64,000 nucleotides of DNA from Epinephelus fuscoguttatus (lineage: Eukaryota > Chordata > Actinopteri > Perciformes > Serranidae): positions 16,571,428 to 16,635,427 of the forward strand of contig NC_064759.1 in assembly GCF_011397635.1 (NCBI RefSeq), in the 5' to 3' direction. The notes beneath the pieces were generated by a model. It was not told the origin of the DNA, did not search any database, and saw only the letters and a list, made by a program, of their open reading frames with translations. This document shows positions 1 to 23,190 of this stretch, one piece after another. Within the stretch, counting starts at the first letter, position 1. Every line of letters starts with the position of its first letter. Position numbers and translations under genes: made by a program.

Positions 1-3000
1 TTCGTCCTTTTCTGTGGTTCACTCGGTCAATTTAAACAGTCACTGATATATGATATGGATGAAAAGTGATGCCAAAGTGTCACAAGTGGAGCAGGTGTGT
101 GCGTTAGAGGTTGTCAGTGTGTCATCTGTATTTGAGGTCTCAGATAGGCCTTAGTTGGGCTATAACCTTGCCGGCCATGGTAGGCCTAATCGGTTTATTC
201 TTACCAAGAGCTCTGGTGAGACAGGGAGGGAGGGGGTGCACGTGTTAGAAACCTTTTCTGTTCACCCATCATTAACCTGTAGTTAAAAAAATAACAATAA
301 TTTTGTTACATTTAAAGGCACACATATGCTCAATGACTTTCGCAGTGATGGATGAACATGGTGTACTGTGACCTCCTCCATGCCCTCGCTGCCCCCCTCA
401 TGTCCTCTAGCTGATTTGAGCCCCGCTGGCTCTGCCCTCTCTCCGGTCTGCTCCGGCACGGGAGAAGCATCTGGCGGTGTTCCGGAGAGATGCTGAGCCC
501 ATCACGTCCTTAGAGTGGACGCCATCAGCGGAGGAGTCTCATCCCCAGTACCCTCGATGACCCATGCGTCATAATGCGGTTACCGGGAATAAGCGCCTCA
601 CCAGCTTATTTCCCCTTTAATTTGTGACATAACGGGGACTCGATAATCGCCAACAGTGAACACATTTACACACACTACAGATTAAAGAAACGATGCATCC
701 AGGGCATCAGGGGCACAATGTGCTCTCGTTTCAGTAAAGTTTGTCAGTATGAGAGTTTCCATCTGCTGCACGCACCGGTTAAACCGTTAAAAGCATCTGA
801 TCTGTTTCTGGTTATCTAGATAAACTTAGCCTATTAGTCATTCAAATGAATCAGAGGAAGCTGGTGGAAAAACACAGCGCTCCCGGAAAATGCCAAGGCG
901 CAGGAGCGACTGCCGGTGTGAGCTATTGCGCAACGTCTTCTCCATCACTCCATCCTGCGGAAGGAGTTGTAATTTTTAATCTCCGACCCTCGTCTGTCTG
1001 CTGAATGATGCGGTGACATGACGCTGCAGAAGGGACCATGCGGTGCTGAGAGAGATCAGGCGCTGTTAGAGGCAGCACAAGCCGATGTCATCGCAGTTAC
1101 ACAAGCATCTGACATTTCTCTGCCGGGAGAGACGTTGAAGATGCAGGATTCGGGGGGGAAAGCTAACCCCGGCAGCATTAGTGGGCACTGCGTCAAAAGG
1201 GATGGGAGTGCAAAAAGTGCTTACGTATGTACTGCTGCTGTGTGGAAGCTCGGTGAAGCAGTGCGAGGGAGAGACACTGAGTGGAAATAATGGTGTGTCA
1301 TTTAGGGAGATGCCGCAGCTCTCCAGAGACTGGCATTATAAAACAGAATATGAGCGTCACTGGCGGTCTGTGAAGGGTGTTTCCTTGACTTTCACCGGAT
1401 GCGCTCTGAGGTCACCCTGAATGAGAAGGTGGATGGAAAGATGGATGAAGGGATGGGGTCATAGATGGATATCTATACTGAGTCCGACTACACTTCCTTC
1501 TCTTTCTTTCTGCTTTTTTATTCCGGGAAATTTGCACTGGCGCACTGTGCATAGCATTGCCAGCTTTCCTTTCCCAAGGCCGCAGGGGGCATTGCTTGAT
1601 ACGTGCCTTCTGCGTCAAACCGGGGGCGGGGCCTCTGGTGTGGAAATTCCCTGTAAAGAGCTGTGATAGGCTGGCACGAGGAGCCACGCAGTAAGGACCG
1701 GGCTTAGAGACAGCAGTGATGCTATAGAGGAAAGCTTGGGCATGTGTCAGGGATACTAGAGAGACAACCGGCACATTTAGTCTGGCACTGAGAAAGATAG
1801 TCTGAATTTGGCAGAGCATCTCTAAAGAAATGTCTTGGAGTTATTTCCACTCACACAGCCGCTCATCCTGCTCATTGTTCCTCTCTCTCTGCATTGGTGC
1901 AGCTATACATGGCTGATGCTGATGAGACTATAGGAGGAGGTTTTCACCTTCAGACACGTGACACTGATGGGGGGGAGGGTGCCACTGCTGAGAGAGCAGG
2001 AGGGACAGAGGGAGAGAGAGATAGAGGGAGGGATGAAGGGCAGATCAGTAGTGGCTGGTCTGCAGGTGTGGAGAGAGAAAGAGAGGGATTTAAAGTATTG
2101 GAGGAGGCGCATGAAGGGGGAGGGTTGCCTGGCTGTATATCTCCTTACAGGATAATGACCTGAGGCTCACATTACCATGGCTCTTGTTTCCTCTTGCTGC
2201 GCATTGTGGGATTGGTTATCGGGGGGGCAGGAGACAGATGGGATTGGGAGAGGAGAGATGTCGTTGGTTGGGACATTGACTGAAGGCTGAGCATGGTGAT
2301 GGAGAGGTTGGAGAGGTGTGGTGTAGGTGATGCCCACGGGGAGATGGGAGGATTTAAGAGAGATGTTGGTGTAGTAGTGGCACTGAGGCTTTGTCAGAAG
2401 GTCATACAAGCTGGTGACGAGGGGTGTGGTTATGGCTGAGGAGATGCTCCTGTCGAGATCTCCGTTAGACTTTGATTAGACTTGATAATTACCTGTGTCA
2501 TGATGTAAATGTCTCTAAAAAGACATGTAGCTTTTATATCGGCACTAGTGAGACGTGCGGTGATGGAGAAGAAGTTAGAAGGTGTCAGTGGAAGGTAGTT
2601 CTGGAGTTGGATATGTGTGGCCTCTGCAGAGGCCCAGCCCTCAGTTTGGTGCAGAGTACTGCACATCCCTCCCCACTGCACCTGCTGCCTGATGCTGATA
2701 GGCTGCACTGTACCACAGCTGATCTGTCCACACGTCGCAGGAACCAATAGAAAAGCACGTCCATACAGGATCTGATCAAACGCATAATGTCTCTGATCGC
2801 ACAGCCAGCTGGGAGCTTTTTGCCCTGTGGCCTGTAGGGGTCAATTAAGGTCAATATGGCGACCTTTGAAATGCTCCGCCATTGTCCCTTTCAAGCCTTT
2901 TGTAGGTCTCTGATCAATAAATATCCACTGTAATGAGGACAATGCCCTTAGAGGGACTACTGCTGAAGGACAGAGCCCAGATTTCTCTAGTGCCTCAGCA

Positions 3001-3563
3001 AAAAAAAAACAAAAACCTGGAGTTAGCCTCCTCGCGAGTGTGAGACTAACAGGACAAAGCCTGAGCTGTGAGCTCAGTAGCAGCTTGTGTAATGCTAATA
3101 AAATGAAAGGTCAGTGCTGTCTCCTTCATACATTACTTTAAAACAAGGATGCAGTAGCCACAGTGATTGACTAACAGTTTTCCAACATGAACGTGTTGAT
3201 GGTCTCCCATAATGAGAGCGATTCAGAGGGGTTAGGTTGCCTGACTACAACGACATGACTAATTCAGGGTGTTGTCCTGGAGATGTGTGTATGTTTGTGA
3301 AGTGTGTGTGACTGTAAATGTGTGCGTGTGAGCATCCCTGTGTGAATACACCAAAGTACAAAGTGTAACACTGGGCAGCCACAATGGACAAATTCTTGTT
3401 GGAGTCACAAACAGATTATTTTACACCTTACTGTCGTTGACGGTATTATCCTACCATGTACTGCTGCCATTCAGTGAGAAATGTTACAAGTGCTTATGAG
3501 ATTTACAGTAATTATATTCCTGAATAGTAGGTTGCAAATGATTTTCTATTCATTCAGACACAC

Positions 3564-4153
3564 TTAAAGGTCCAGTGTGTAGCATTTAGAGGGATATATT
3601 GGCAGATATTGCATATAATATGCATAACTATGTTTTCATTAGTGTACAGTCACCTGAATCGAAGGTTTTTTGTGTTTTTGTTCCCTTAGAATTAACCATT
3701 TATTTCTACATACAGAGTGGGTCCTCTTCCATGGAGCTTGCCACACTGTTTCTACAGTAGCCCAGATTGAACAAACCAAACACTGGCTTCTAGATAGAAC
3801 ACTTTGTGTTTTCGCATTTTCATTTTATTTGAAAGATTATTTCTCAGGCATTATAGCCTTTAATAATAGGACAGCTGTAGATAGACAGAAAAGGTGGGAG
3901 AGAGGGGGGATGACATGCAGCAAAGGGCTGCAGGCAGGAATTGACCCTGGACTGGTGCAAAGGACATAGTCTAAATGGGGTGCACACTCCACCAGGTGAG
4001 CTAGAGGTCACCCCCTGATTTCATGACATCGTATTTTTGCATCGCCCACCATAGTTCTCATACACACTTGGCACGCACACAAGAAGTTTCAGTGGGTTGC
4101 AATGTTGCAACCTGAACATTAGATGCCACTAAATCCTACACACGAGATCTTTA
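3564..4153. mobile_element. Miniature inverted-repeat transposon, interrupted by a SINE
   Basis: The left end TTAAAGGTCCAGTGTGTAG is mirrored by the right end CTACACACGAGATCTTTAA once a few substitutions are allowed. Both ends begin with TTAA, which fits a piggyBac-like target duplication, though that assignment is an inference. The internal sequence (for example the stretch around 3,700-3,790) is of a kind I recognise as dispersed in percomorph genomes. A tRNA-derived SINE in reverse orientation occupies 3,831-4,016, so the original element was roughly 400 bp. No transposase is encoded. Confidence 0.7.
3831..4016 (-). mobile_element. tRNA-derived SINE, reverse orientation, nested
   Basis: Read on the minus strand this has a tRNA-like head (gagctagaggtcacc region at 3,998-4,016 on the plus strand as its 5' end), a body ending in a pyrimidine-rich stretch with tgcatgtcat, and a tail matching ctgtcctattaataaaggc. 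The same order of blocks occurs in the forward SINE at 6,186-6,386, so the two belong to one family. It lies inside the inverted-repeat element at 3,564-4,153 and is therefore younger than it. Confidence 0.65.
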
Positions 4154-5920
4154 ATAAGACAAATCCTGGTTTGGAAACTCTAAGCAACACGTGATGTGCT
4201 TATATGTATATTTGAATTAGTTCTGCAGTCAGTGGCTTCATGCACATCTGGACCACTCTGTGCGACCAGCTGCCCGCAGAGGAGTCCTGAGGTGCTCTCT
4301 CACACCATGTCGAGATGCCATGTTTGCTACAAGCACCAGTGAACCTGAGATTTACAATGCTAATCTAGACCAGGACACACCCACAGGGCAAATATATTAC
4401 AGTGCATTGTACAGACCTAAAGATACACAGTCACACAACTGTCTCTATGGGATGAACAGATGGAGATGATGATAGGACGGACAGATGGACAGGAGGGAAC
4501 AGAGGGAATGGGGGCAGGAGAAGCTACAACCTGAGTTGGGATTTTGAGTTTGGGTTGTGTTTGGTTGAGTTTCTTGCTTTTGTTTGATTTTAGTGTTTGG
4601 AGGAAGCACGACAGATGATTTGAGATCTCATGAGAGTTTATCTCTCTCTGTCTCTTTGGGTTAATGTGGTTTAGAGATTAAGATTTTCTCTTAGTGCTCT
4701 TATGCGGCCAAAATCCTTTTATTTTCTATTTACGTACACTATTCCATTGGATCATCCATTACGTGTACTTGGTTAATTTTAACTGCCACACAGTCGTACG
4801 GAAACGTCCGCTGGGACTGTCATACCAGAAAAGTTTTCCGCCATCTTTTCCCTTTCTTCTACTTCATGCAAGATATCGGGAATCTCCCCCTTTTGATGCC
4901 TGTTCACTTTGTTAAATAGAAAGATAAGGAGCCTTCATATCACTCTCCAGGCTGATACAGATGAGTGAAACAAATATCTTAACAATCTCTTTTACAAGGC
5001 ATTCAAATCCTAATCATCTGTTAAAAGTAATCATCTAATCCATTCGCTAACTCATCACAGCGAGAAGACATTCACCAAACTATTTGGCATCAGGACCCCA
5101 TGATAAATACGGAGGTTGCATTCACGCATTTGAAAGTAGAGTGATAGAGAGACAAAGAGAGGATGACACACGGTGGGCTAATCCAGTGGAGTAATCAGAC
5201 GGTTAATCCCAACAGCTATGTCCCTCGGTCCACGGCCTGAGCCCCCCACTGTGGCCCAGAGCCCTGACCATCCTGCTGCAACACACAGCAGATGGCCCAA
5301 TGACCTTGCAAGGTCAGACACACACATGCATGCAATGACACACACATACACACCACACACATAGTAGCATTTATACAGATGCTGAAATTAAATGACAAAC
5401 CAGCACATACTCTAATATGCAATACTTAAATATTTCTCTATGTATATTTATGTATTTTAAGGTGTCTTAAATGTTGCTTTGATGGATTTTTTTAACCTTT
5501 ATGCGATAATTATAGCAAGAATAGAGAAAGACAGCAAAGTGTAGTGGAGATCCAGTTTTATCAAGGATGCCTTATTAATACAAAAACGTGACACATCAAT
5601 TTATAATGATTTAATTGTGACTATGCTCAGGCCTCTCTGATATTCAGACCTATGCACATTCACAATGGCACCATATCAGTCACGGTTTGGCCTGAATGAG
5701 CTCAGCAACAGGCCAAACTGCAGACAGAGCACCTTCAACCTGCAGCCTCGCTGAACTACTACATGACTACAAGAGAGGATGAGATGGATTAGACCCAAAA
5801 TTCATCTAATGTCATCTGTAAAGGCAGGTAGAAATACAGTTCCTATCTTATTATACACCATTGGCTTTACTTTAAATTCAGACATTTGGTAATTTGGTAA
5901 GTTCCCATGTGCCAGTGTAA

Positions 5921-6055
5921 AGACAAGTAACTTAAGACTAATACTTATGTGTACTTAAAGTAAAGATAACTTAAGACTAATAGTTATATTTACTTATAAA
6001 ATAAAGATAACTCAAGATTAATAGATAAGAAAGATAACTTAGTGGTTATGTTTAC
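5921..6055. repeat. Degenerate tandem repeat, about 41-bp unit, 3-4 copies
   Basis: Units start near 5,921, 5,963, 6,004 and 6,031, each opening with agaNaactNaaga and containing ctaat and an AT-rich tail. The third unit is shortened. The copies are diverged, so this is an old minisatellite. No function is evident. Confidence 0.6.
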
Positions 6056-6084
6056 ATACCTTTTTCAAGGCAGTTGGTTTCCTA

Positions 6085-6500
6085 GATGTTTAAAGTAGAT
6101 CAACTTGTCAGACTATTTTCTACTGGTCAACCCCATTGGTGCTACCACAAAATACTTACACAGTGAGATTTCTAAATGATAATCAGGGTGACGACTAGCT
6201 CACCTGTTAGAGCAGGCGCCCCACATACAAAGGCTGTGTCCTTGCCACAGCTGCTGCGGGTTCAGCTCTAACCCACAACCCTTTGCTGCATGTCATTTCC
6301 CCCTCTCTCTTCCTCTTTCACGCTATAGCTGTCCTATTAAATAAAGGCAAAAAGCCCCCAAAAATATCTCCAAAAAAAAAAAAAAATCATCAGTAATGTT
6401 GATATAATGAGGAAGTGAGTAAAGGCAAATAACAGAACAACTAAAACAGTATGGCAAGTTTAGAAAATTAGATCACTTTACTATAACAGAGCCTTTAAAA
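6085..6500 (+). mobile_element. hAT-like MITE copy split by a SINE
   Basis: The blocks 6,110-6,185 and 6,387-6,495 align in order with 35,720-35,900, the interior of the inverted-repeat element at 35,642-35,946. Shared stretches include the ttgac-act-ctggt block, atcatcagtaatgt and acagtatggcaagtttagaaaa-type sequence. The copy lacks clear terminal repeats and is interrupted by the SINE at 6,186-6,386. Confidence 0.65.
6186..6386 (+). mobile_element. tRNA-derived SINE, full-length, with poly(A) tail
   Basis: The 5' part has pol III promoter-like boxes: a box-A-like tagctcacctgttagagca and a box-B-like gggttcagctcta about 40 bp downstream. A conserved body and 3' region (tgcatgtcatttcccc, then ctgtcctattaaataaaggc) follow, and it ends in a 15-base A run. 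The flanks are aatca on the left and aatca merging with the A-tail on the right, which fits a short target duplication. The empty target is preserved at 35,785-35,800. Confidence 0.8.
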
Positions 6501-7179
6501 CCATAAGAATGGTCACAGTGAAAAACAAGCATTAAGGCCTCCAAACAAAGAGGAAGTAAAGACTCATGGTGGTGCGACAGATACTGTAGTGGTTGCTGAA
6601 CGATAAAATAGCACAACTGGTAGAGCGGGCTGGTAGTTCTTCCACCTTTAAACCACTTCCTGATATGTGCTCCACAGGATGAGAAACACAATATCCCGAC
6701 AACAGCGTTCTTGCTTTTTGTATTTGTGTGTATTGTATGTGCACATCAGTTCTTCCTCTTACAGGAGTCCCTGTGCGTGCCATTAAAGGGGAAGAAAAAA
6801 TGCAACATGCCAGTCCTAGTCGAACCCACCATCAGTGGGCAAGCCTCGACCCGTTGTCCTTAACGTGCTTGATGTGGTAGTTCTCTCAGGTGCCACTCCT
6901 AATTTAAGCAAGACACTGGGTGGGAACACAATGTGCACAACAAAACAGTGCAGTATTATCTGATTTCAGTTTGTCATTGCTATGTAAACTATGAAGTTTC
7001 GTAGTGTGTAAGAAGTCAGAATCTACCTTGAACATGTCCAGTTCTAAATTAAGTTAGAAAATACTCTGTTAACTGTCACTCTGCTCCTGAAATGTAGAGC
7101 AACAGGTCTTTCCTTCTCTGACTATATGTTTTGAGGTATGTCTTATCTTTCTGTTTATCCTATTATTTCGCAATCACTT

Positions 7180-7181
<2 letters not shown>

Positions 7182-7231
<50 letters not shown>
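7182..7231. repeat. (CT)n microsatellite
   Basis: An almost pure CT run, broken once by a TT. It creates a false serine/leucine open frame at 7,131-7,382. Confidence 0.95.
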
Positions 7232-8812
7232 CCATTCACTCTACATCTCCCTCCCTGTCTCTGCCGCAATGCGTGTAGACGCTGCACATACGGACTGTAG
7301 CCAGCACAATGACTCACCTCTGCTCACACAGACACACACACACACAGACACCAGCGCACACAAACACACACTAATTCCTTGAATCAGTCTGTGTTATACA
7401 GCAGTGAATGCAGTGTCCGATTACAGATGCATCAATTATTACTTATCCCGGATCGCATCAGGGGATCCTAGGAGGCCACAGCTGAGCTTCGTCACCATGC
7501 CAATGGCCGTGCCGGTCACCATGGTTACTTGCCCTCCAAACACACTCGCTCATCAGAGTTGTTGACATGAGGACAAAATGCAAGGATTAGCTTTGTTAGC
7601 CAGAGCAGGCCTGCAGGATCATCTATGATCAAATCAAACGCACAACCAGATACGTGAAGCAATAGGCTTTATTGAATTATTGATCTTTTAGGCAGGTTTT
7701 AATACATTGACTGAGTGAGTGATTGCAGTATGTAATCCATAGAGGAGCATCCGATGTTTCCATTTCCTTATGATGTCAGAGACATGTCTGTCCATCAGTC
7801 TTTTTGTCTGTGCGCTTGTGGGAGAGCGAGCGTCTGTAATTCCAGCCACGAGTCTCTGTTTCCTTCCTCAGGACAGAGGGGGCTCATTACATTACCCAGA
7901 GCTGTGTGAGACAGCTGGACACCCACACAGACCAATGGCACACTTTGATGTTTTTCTAAATGAAGGACACTCAAATTGTGTATGGACACAATTCACCTTT
8001 CTCTGCTGAACAATTAAACAATTATGGTGGAGACAACAGAGACAAATACAGAAAGAGAGAGACTGAGAAGAGATCAGATGATGTTCAACAACTTACTACA
8101 GTAATAAAATATTTAAATGTAGACAGGTTTTTACTTGTGTCAGGTTTTTTTTTTTTTGGCAAAAATGTTTGCAGCATACTGTAGGTGCAGATGATATCAG
8201 GTAGCAGGGTGTGAGTGGAGGGAAGAGAGGAGAGGCTTCCACACTCACACACACAAAGCAAGGTATGCACTTAACATACTTAAAATACTGTAAACACAGA
8301 CACAAGATAAATCAGCAGGCTCTCTTTTCTCTTTGACTCTCGCTGATAAATACTCATTCACACCCATACACACACACACTCAAGGACACGCACAGACACT
8401 CGGAGCGAGAATATAATCTATTAGCATATGAGAGCACATGCTCAAAGTGACACTTGCACACGCACCATAAGTGAGGTTGTGCAATCTATTAGAGTGGGGT
8501 CACTGCAGGTCAAACACTGACACACAGCCAGCAGACAAAGACTGCTGGTCAATATCTAATTAGAGGCATAAGAGAAGGGTGACAACAGCTTTTCTCTCTC
8601 TCACTCACTCTCTGTCCCTTTCTCCACCTGCCTCTCTCGCTCTTTATCCGTCCCTGCTTCTCACCTCCCACTGATGTCTCCCTTTCCATGTGCCCAGTCG
8701 TGTCTGTCATCCACCCCCTTAACATCCATCTCTGCGTGTCTCTACTTTTCACCACATATTGCTTTGTTTGGCATGACTCTCCATCTCCTTACCAACCACA
8801 TCTATTGTCTGG

Positions 8813-8814
<2 letters not shown>

Positions 8815-8869
<55 letters not shown>
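8815..8869. repeat. (GT)n microsatellite
   Basis: About 27 uninterrupted GT units followed by a short GA run. It makes false VCVC/HTHT frames on both strands. Confidence 0.97.
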
Positions 8870-8876
<7 letters not shown>

Positions 8877-10062
8877 TAGGGAGAGAAAGACCTGTGTGTG
8901 TCCATATTTATGTTATTAATTTCAGTGTGCATATGCTCAGAAGAGCAGGTGTGCCTTTGAGCAGACAATGCGCCCTTAATTTGTACTTGCAGTGTTCCTC
9001 TTTGTCTGTGGGCAAACTGTGGCCACAATAACAACATTTTACCAATAAACTGATACTAACACACCTGCCAGTTTGTCATCAGTGAGATTATGATTCCTAT
9101 TTGACGCCTGATGAGAGGGTAAACTTGTACCTTCCTGTATTACCCAACACCTTTGCTCTCCAAATAAAGATATGGCGCCATCATTCATTCAGTTAATCTC
9201 CAGTGAATAATATGTCCATACATGTATGTACCAACACACCCTGCACACCCTCTTTCTTAATCACACACACATGCACACAGATCCGAGGGCTGTCTCAGAG
9301 GGGCTGAGCAGCAGTACTTTTCCACTGCATTAGTTTCTGCTCTATGCAGCCTCTGCCTCACCAGGCCTGCCTGGCCCAACTGCGGCAAGAGATCTGCTCA
9401 CCTGCTCCTTTGTTGCAGACCTCAGTGTGTTTGCATGTGCGTGTGTCTGCAGTCAGGTCAGACACCTCCCTCCCACTGACATGCTACTACTCTGCCTGAC
9501 ATGCTTAAACAAATGTTTCATTGTTTGCTTTGCATTCAGCAGCAGCCGTTGAGCAACCCGTACTCCTCAATCAAGCTAGTTGAAGCTGTCATCTGCATGT
9601 TGTTTCATGAAGCCCTTGTTTTTGTATTTTTTATGACGACAAACCAGAAAGACAGGTCTTTGTCACCGCATATAAATTCAATATGCAGAGGCAGAGGCAT
9701 GATTTTACAAGTTTCCCACAGCAGCCATACAATTGGGTGGGAAATTCAGTGGCAAGTTGATCCTTGTCAGGCACATTTTGTCGCACTGCAGGTGTGTGTG
9801 TTCTGGTGTGGTTTGGGTGTGTGAGTTTTTGTGGGGGACTCGGACTCTCCATTCATAGTACTTCCTCCCTGGTGCTTTTGTAAACAACTATGTAAGCTGG
9901 GTTAGAGAATTTAAGCAAACACACTTTTAAGCATTGTGTCAAAGGGCAGATCACTTTGTTTCTCTCTTCATATCTGCCCTGTGATATCAGACGCAAACAA
10001 AGTAGTCCCGCAGCAGTTACCTGTGCATTCTGCACTCCTGATAACATCACTACCTAATTGTA

Positions 10063-10076
10063 CCACTAGAGGGCGC
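10063..10076 (+). promoter_or_regulatory. CTCF-like core motif
   Basis: The sequence CCACTAGAGGGCGC fits the vertebrate CTCF core consensus CCASYAGRKGGCRS at all 14 positions. It lies about 1.5 kb upstream of atp1a3 exon 2, in presumed intron 1. Occupancy is inference only. Confidence 0.45.
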
Positions 10077-11548
10077 TTACTTTGTTTCAGTAAATTCCAG
10101 CTAGTTTTTGATTTCCTGTGAAGGAACACCCAGCCAGGACCTCTTCAATAATTTAAGTTATCAGTGAAAACTTAACCTTTGACCCCATTTTTCGACACAC
10201 ATGCCCTCATTAAGAGGATTGTTGTCACTGATTATTAGTTGATAGATATTGATGTCTCCGTCTGATTCAGTGTAAATGATGTGGCATCCATATCAGCTGG
10301 ACTTTTCCACTCTGTCAGACCATCATTGTGTATCTGACTGTATTGATCTGCCACATGGGCAATTTCCTTGATGACTTGCTTATGTCAGTAAAGGGCCTGA
10401 CCACCAGGACCCATGCACACCTCCTGGGAGGGATTCTTGCCTCTCCATGTCACCTCTGACCTTTGATGAGGGACATTTGTATTGATGTGGCCCAGCAGTC
10501 AAGCTGCTCTCCTTCCGGACAACAGGCTAGGGTTACAGTTATAGACCTAGAAGGACTACAATGTGCCGTGCTGGAGAAAATTGGGATTATTAATAGTCCA
10601 CTCACGTCGAGTCGAACAACATAAGCCAATTTCTGAGGGGACAATTATAGGGGAGAGAGTACCTGGAACAACAGGCAGTGCAGTAAAGCAGAAAGAAGAC
10701 AACGAGGACATTTGATGTGCCTATGTGTGCGTGCATGTATTTGAGACTTAATTTTTAGTGATCTTGACATCAAAGTGTCTCTGATGTATCTGGTCTAACA
10801 GTGTAGGACACACTAAAATCTAATCAGAAAGCCTTTGACGTGTACAAACTCTATTTTTCTGCTCTCTCTCATGTCTGATTGCTGCTAGATACATGAAAAA
10901 GGCCAGGAAGCAATTAGTTAAAGCTTACAGGTTAAACCACTGCACTCAATTATGTTTTGATGTGTCCACTGGGCTGTTTTTGGACATCAGAGTAAGAATT
11001 ATTTGATCAGAGGAGATCAAATGGATTTGGCAGAAGAGACAGGAGGCACATGCTTTAATTTGTGGTGATCATGCTCTCCTAATGTAGACGTTTTTGTCCA
11101 GAACAAACAGAGCTACCAGGGTACTGCATTTATGTTTCATGTGTTTAATAAGTTTTATGATAATAGTCCTTTATATTCATCCTCTCCATCTAATATCTTC
11201 CTCATAAACTGAGAATAATTGATAAAATACAAGCTACTTCACCAGGCCACTTCACAAGGGTACAACATCATTTACTGTATAGTGAAAGAAAGAAACCTCA
11301 AGGGCAATTTAATAAAGCCTGCTGGCTTTATATCTGTTGCAGTCAGTGAATTGTAAATACTGTTACAGTGCCACACAAGACTCTGCCCAAGGAAACAATG
11401 CATACAATGCATTTTTAGACACAAAGTGTAGTTTAAGTTAATGTACATGTACAAGCCCAACAGTTTAGATTATACACAAAGGCGCACAGGCTACTATCTT
11501 ATTAATGTAGACAGAAGGCATGTGTAAAACATGTGTGTGTGTCTGTAG

Positions 11549-23190
<11,642 letters not shown>

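Larger units (their letters stand above)
1..11548 (+). other. 5' flank and/or first intron of atp1a3; no confident exon
   Basis: No exon of any recognisable protein was found here on either strand. The first coding exon seen for the Na,K-ATPase gene (11,549) opens in phase 0 directly after an acceptor and needs a short upstream exon supplying the ATG, so this stretch is its first intron, its promoter, or both. The part from about 400 to 1,300 is richer in CpG than the rest and could hold a promoter. The remainder is intron-like DNA with mobile-element copies (3,564-4,153; about 6,085-6,500), a degenerate tandem repeat (5,921-6,055), CT and GT microsatellites and a CTCF-like motif, each listed separately. 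Frames such as 1,412-1,819 (-) have no splice or protein support. Confidence 0.6.

Noticed and set aside
1412..1819. 135-residue open frame, minus strand
   Set aside because: No domain and no splice signals; it overlaps equally open frames on the other strand.
8674..9037. VCVCVC / HTHTHT frames
   Set aside because: These are translations of the GT microsatellite on both strands.
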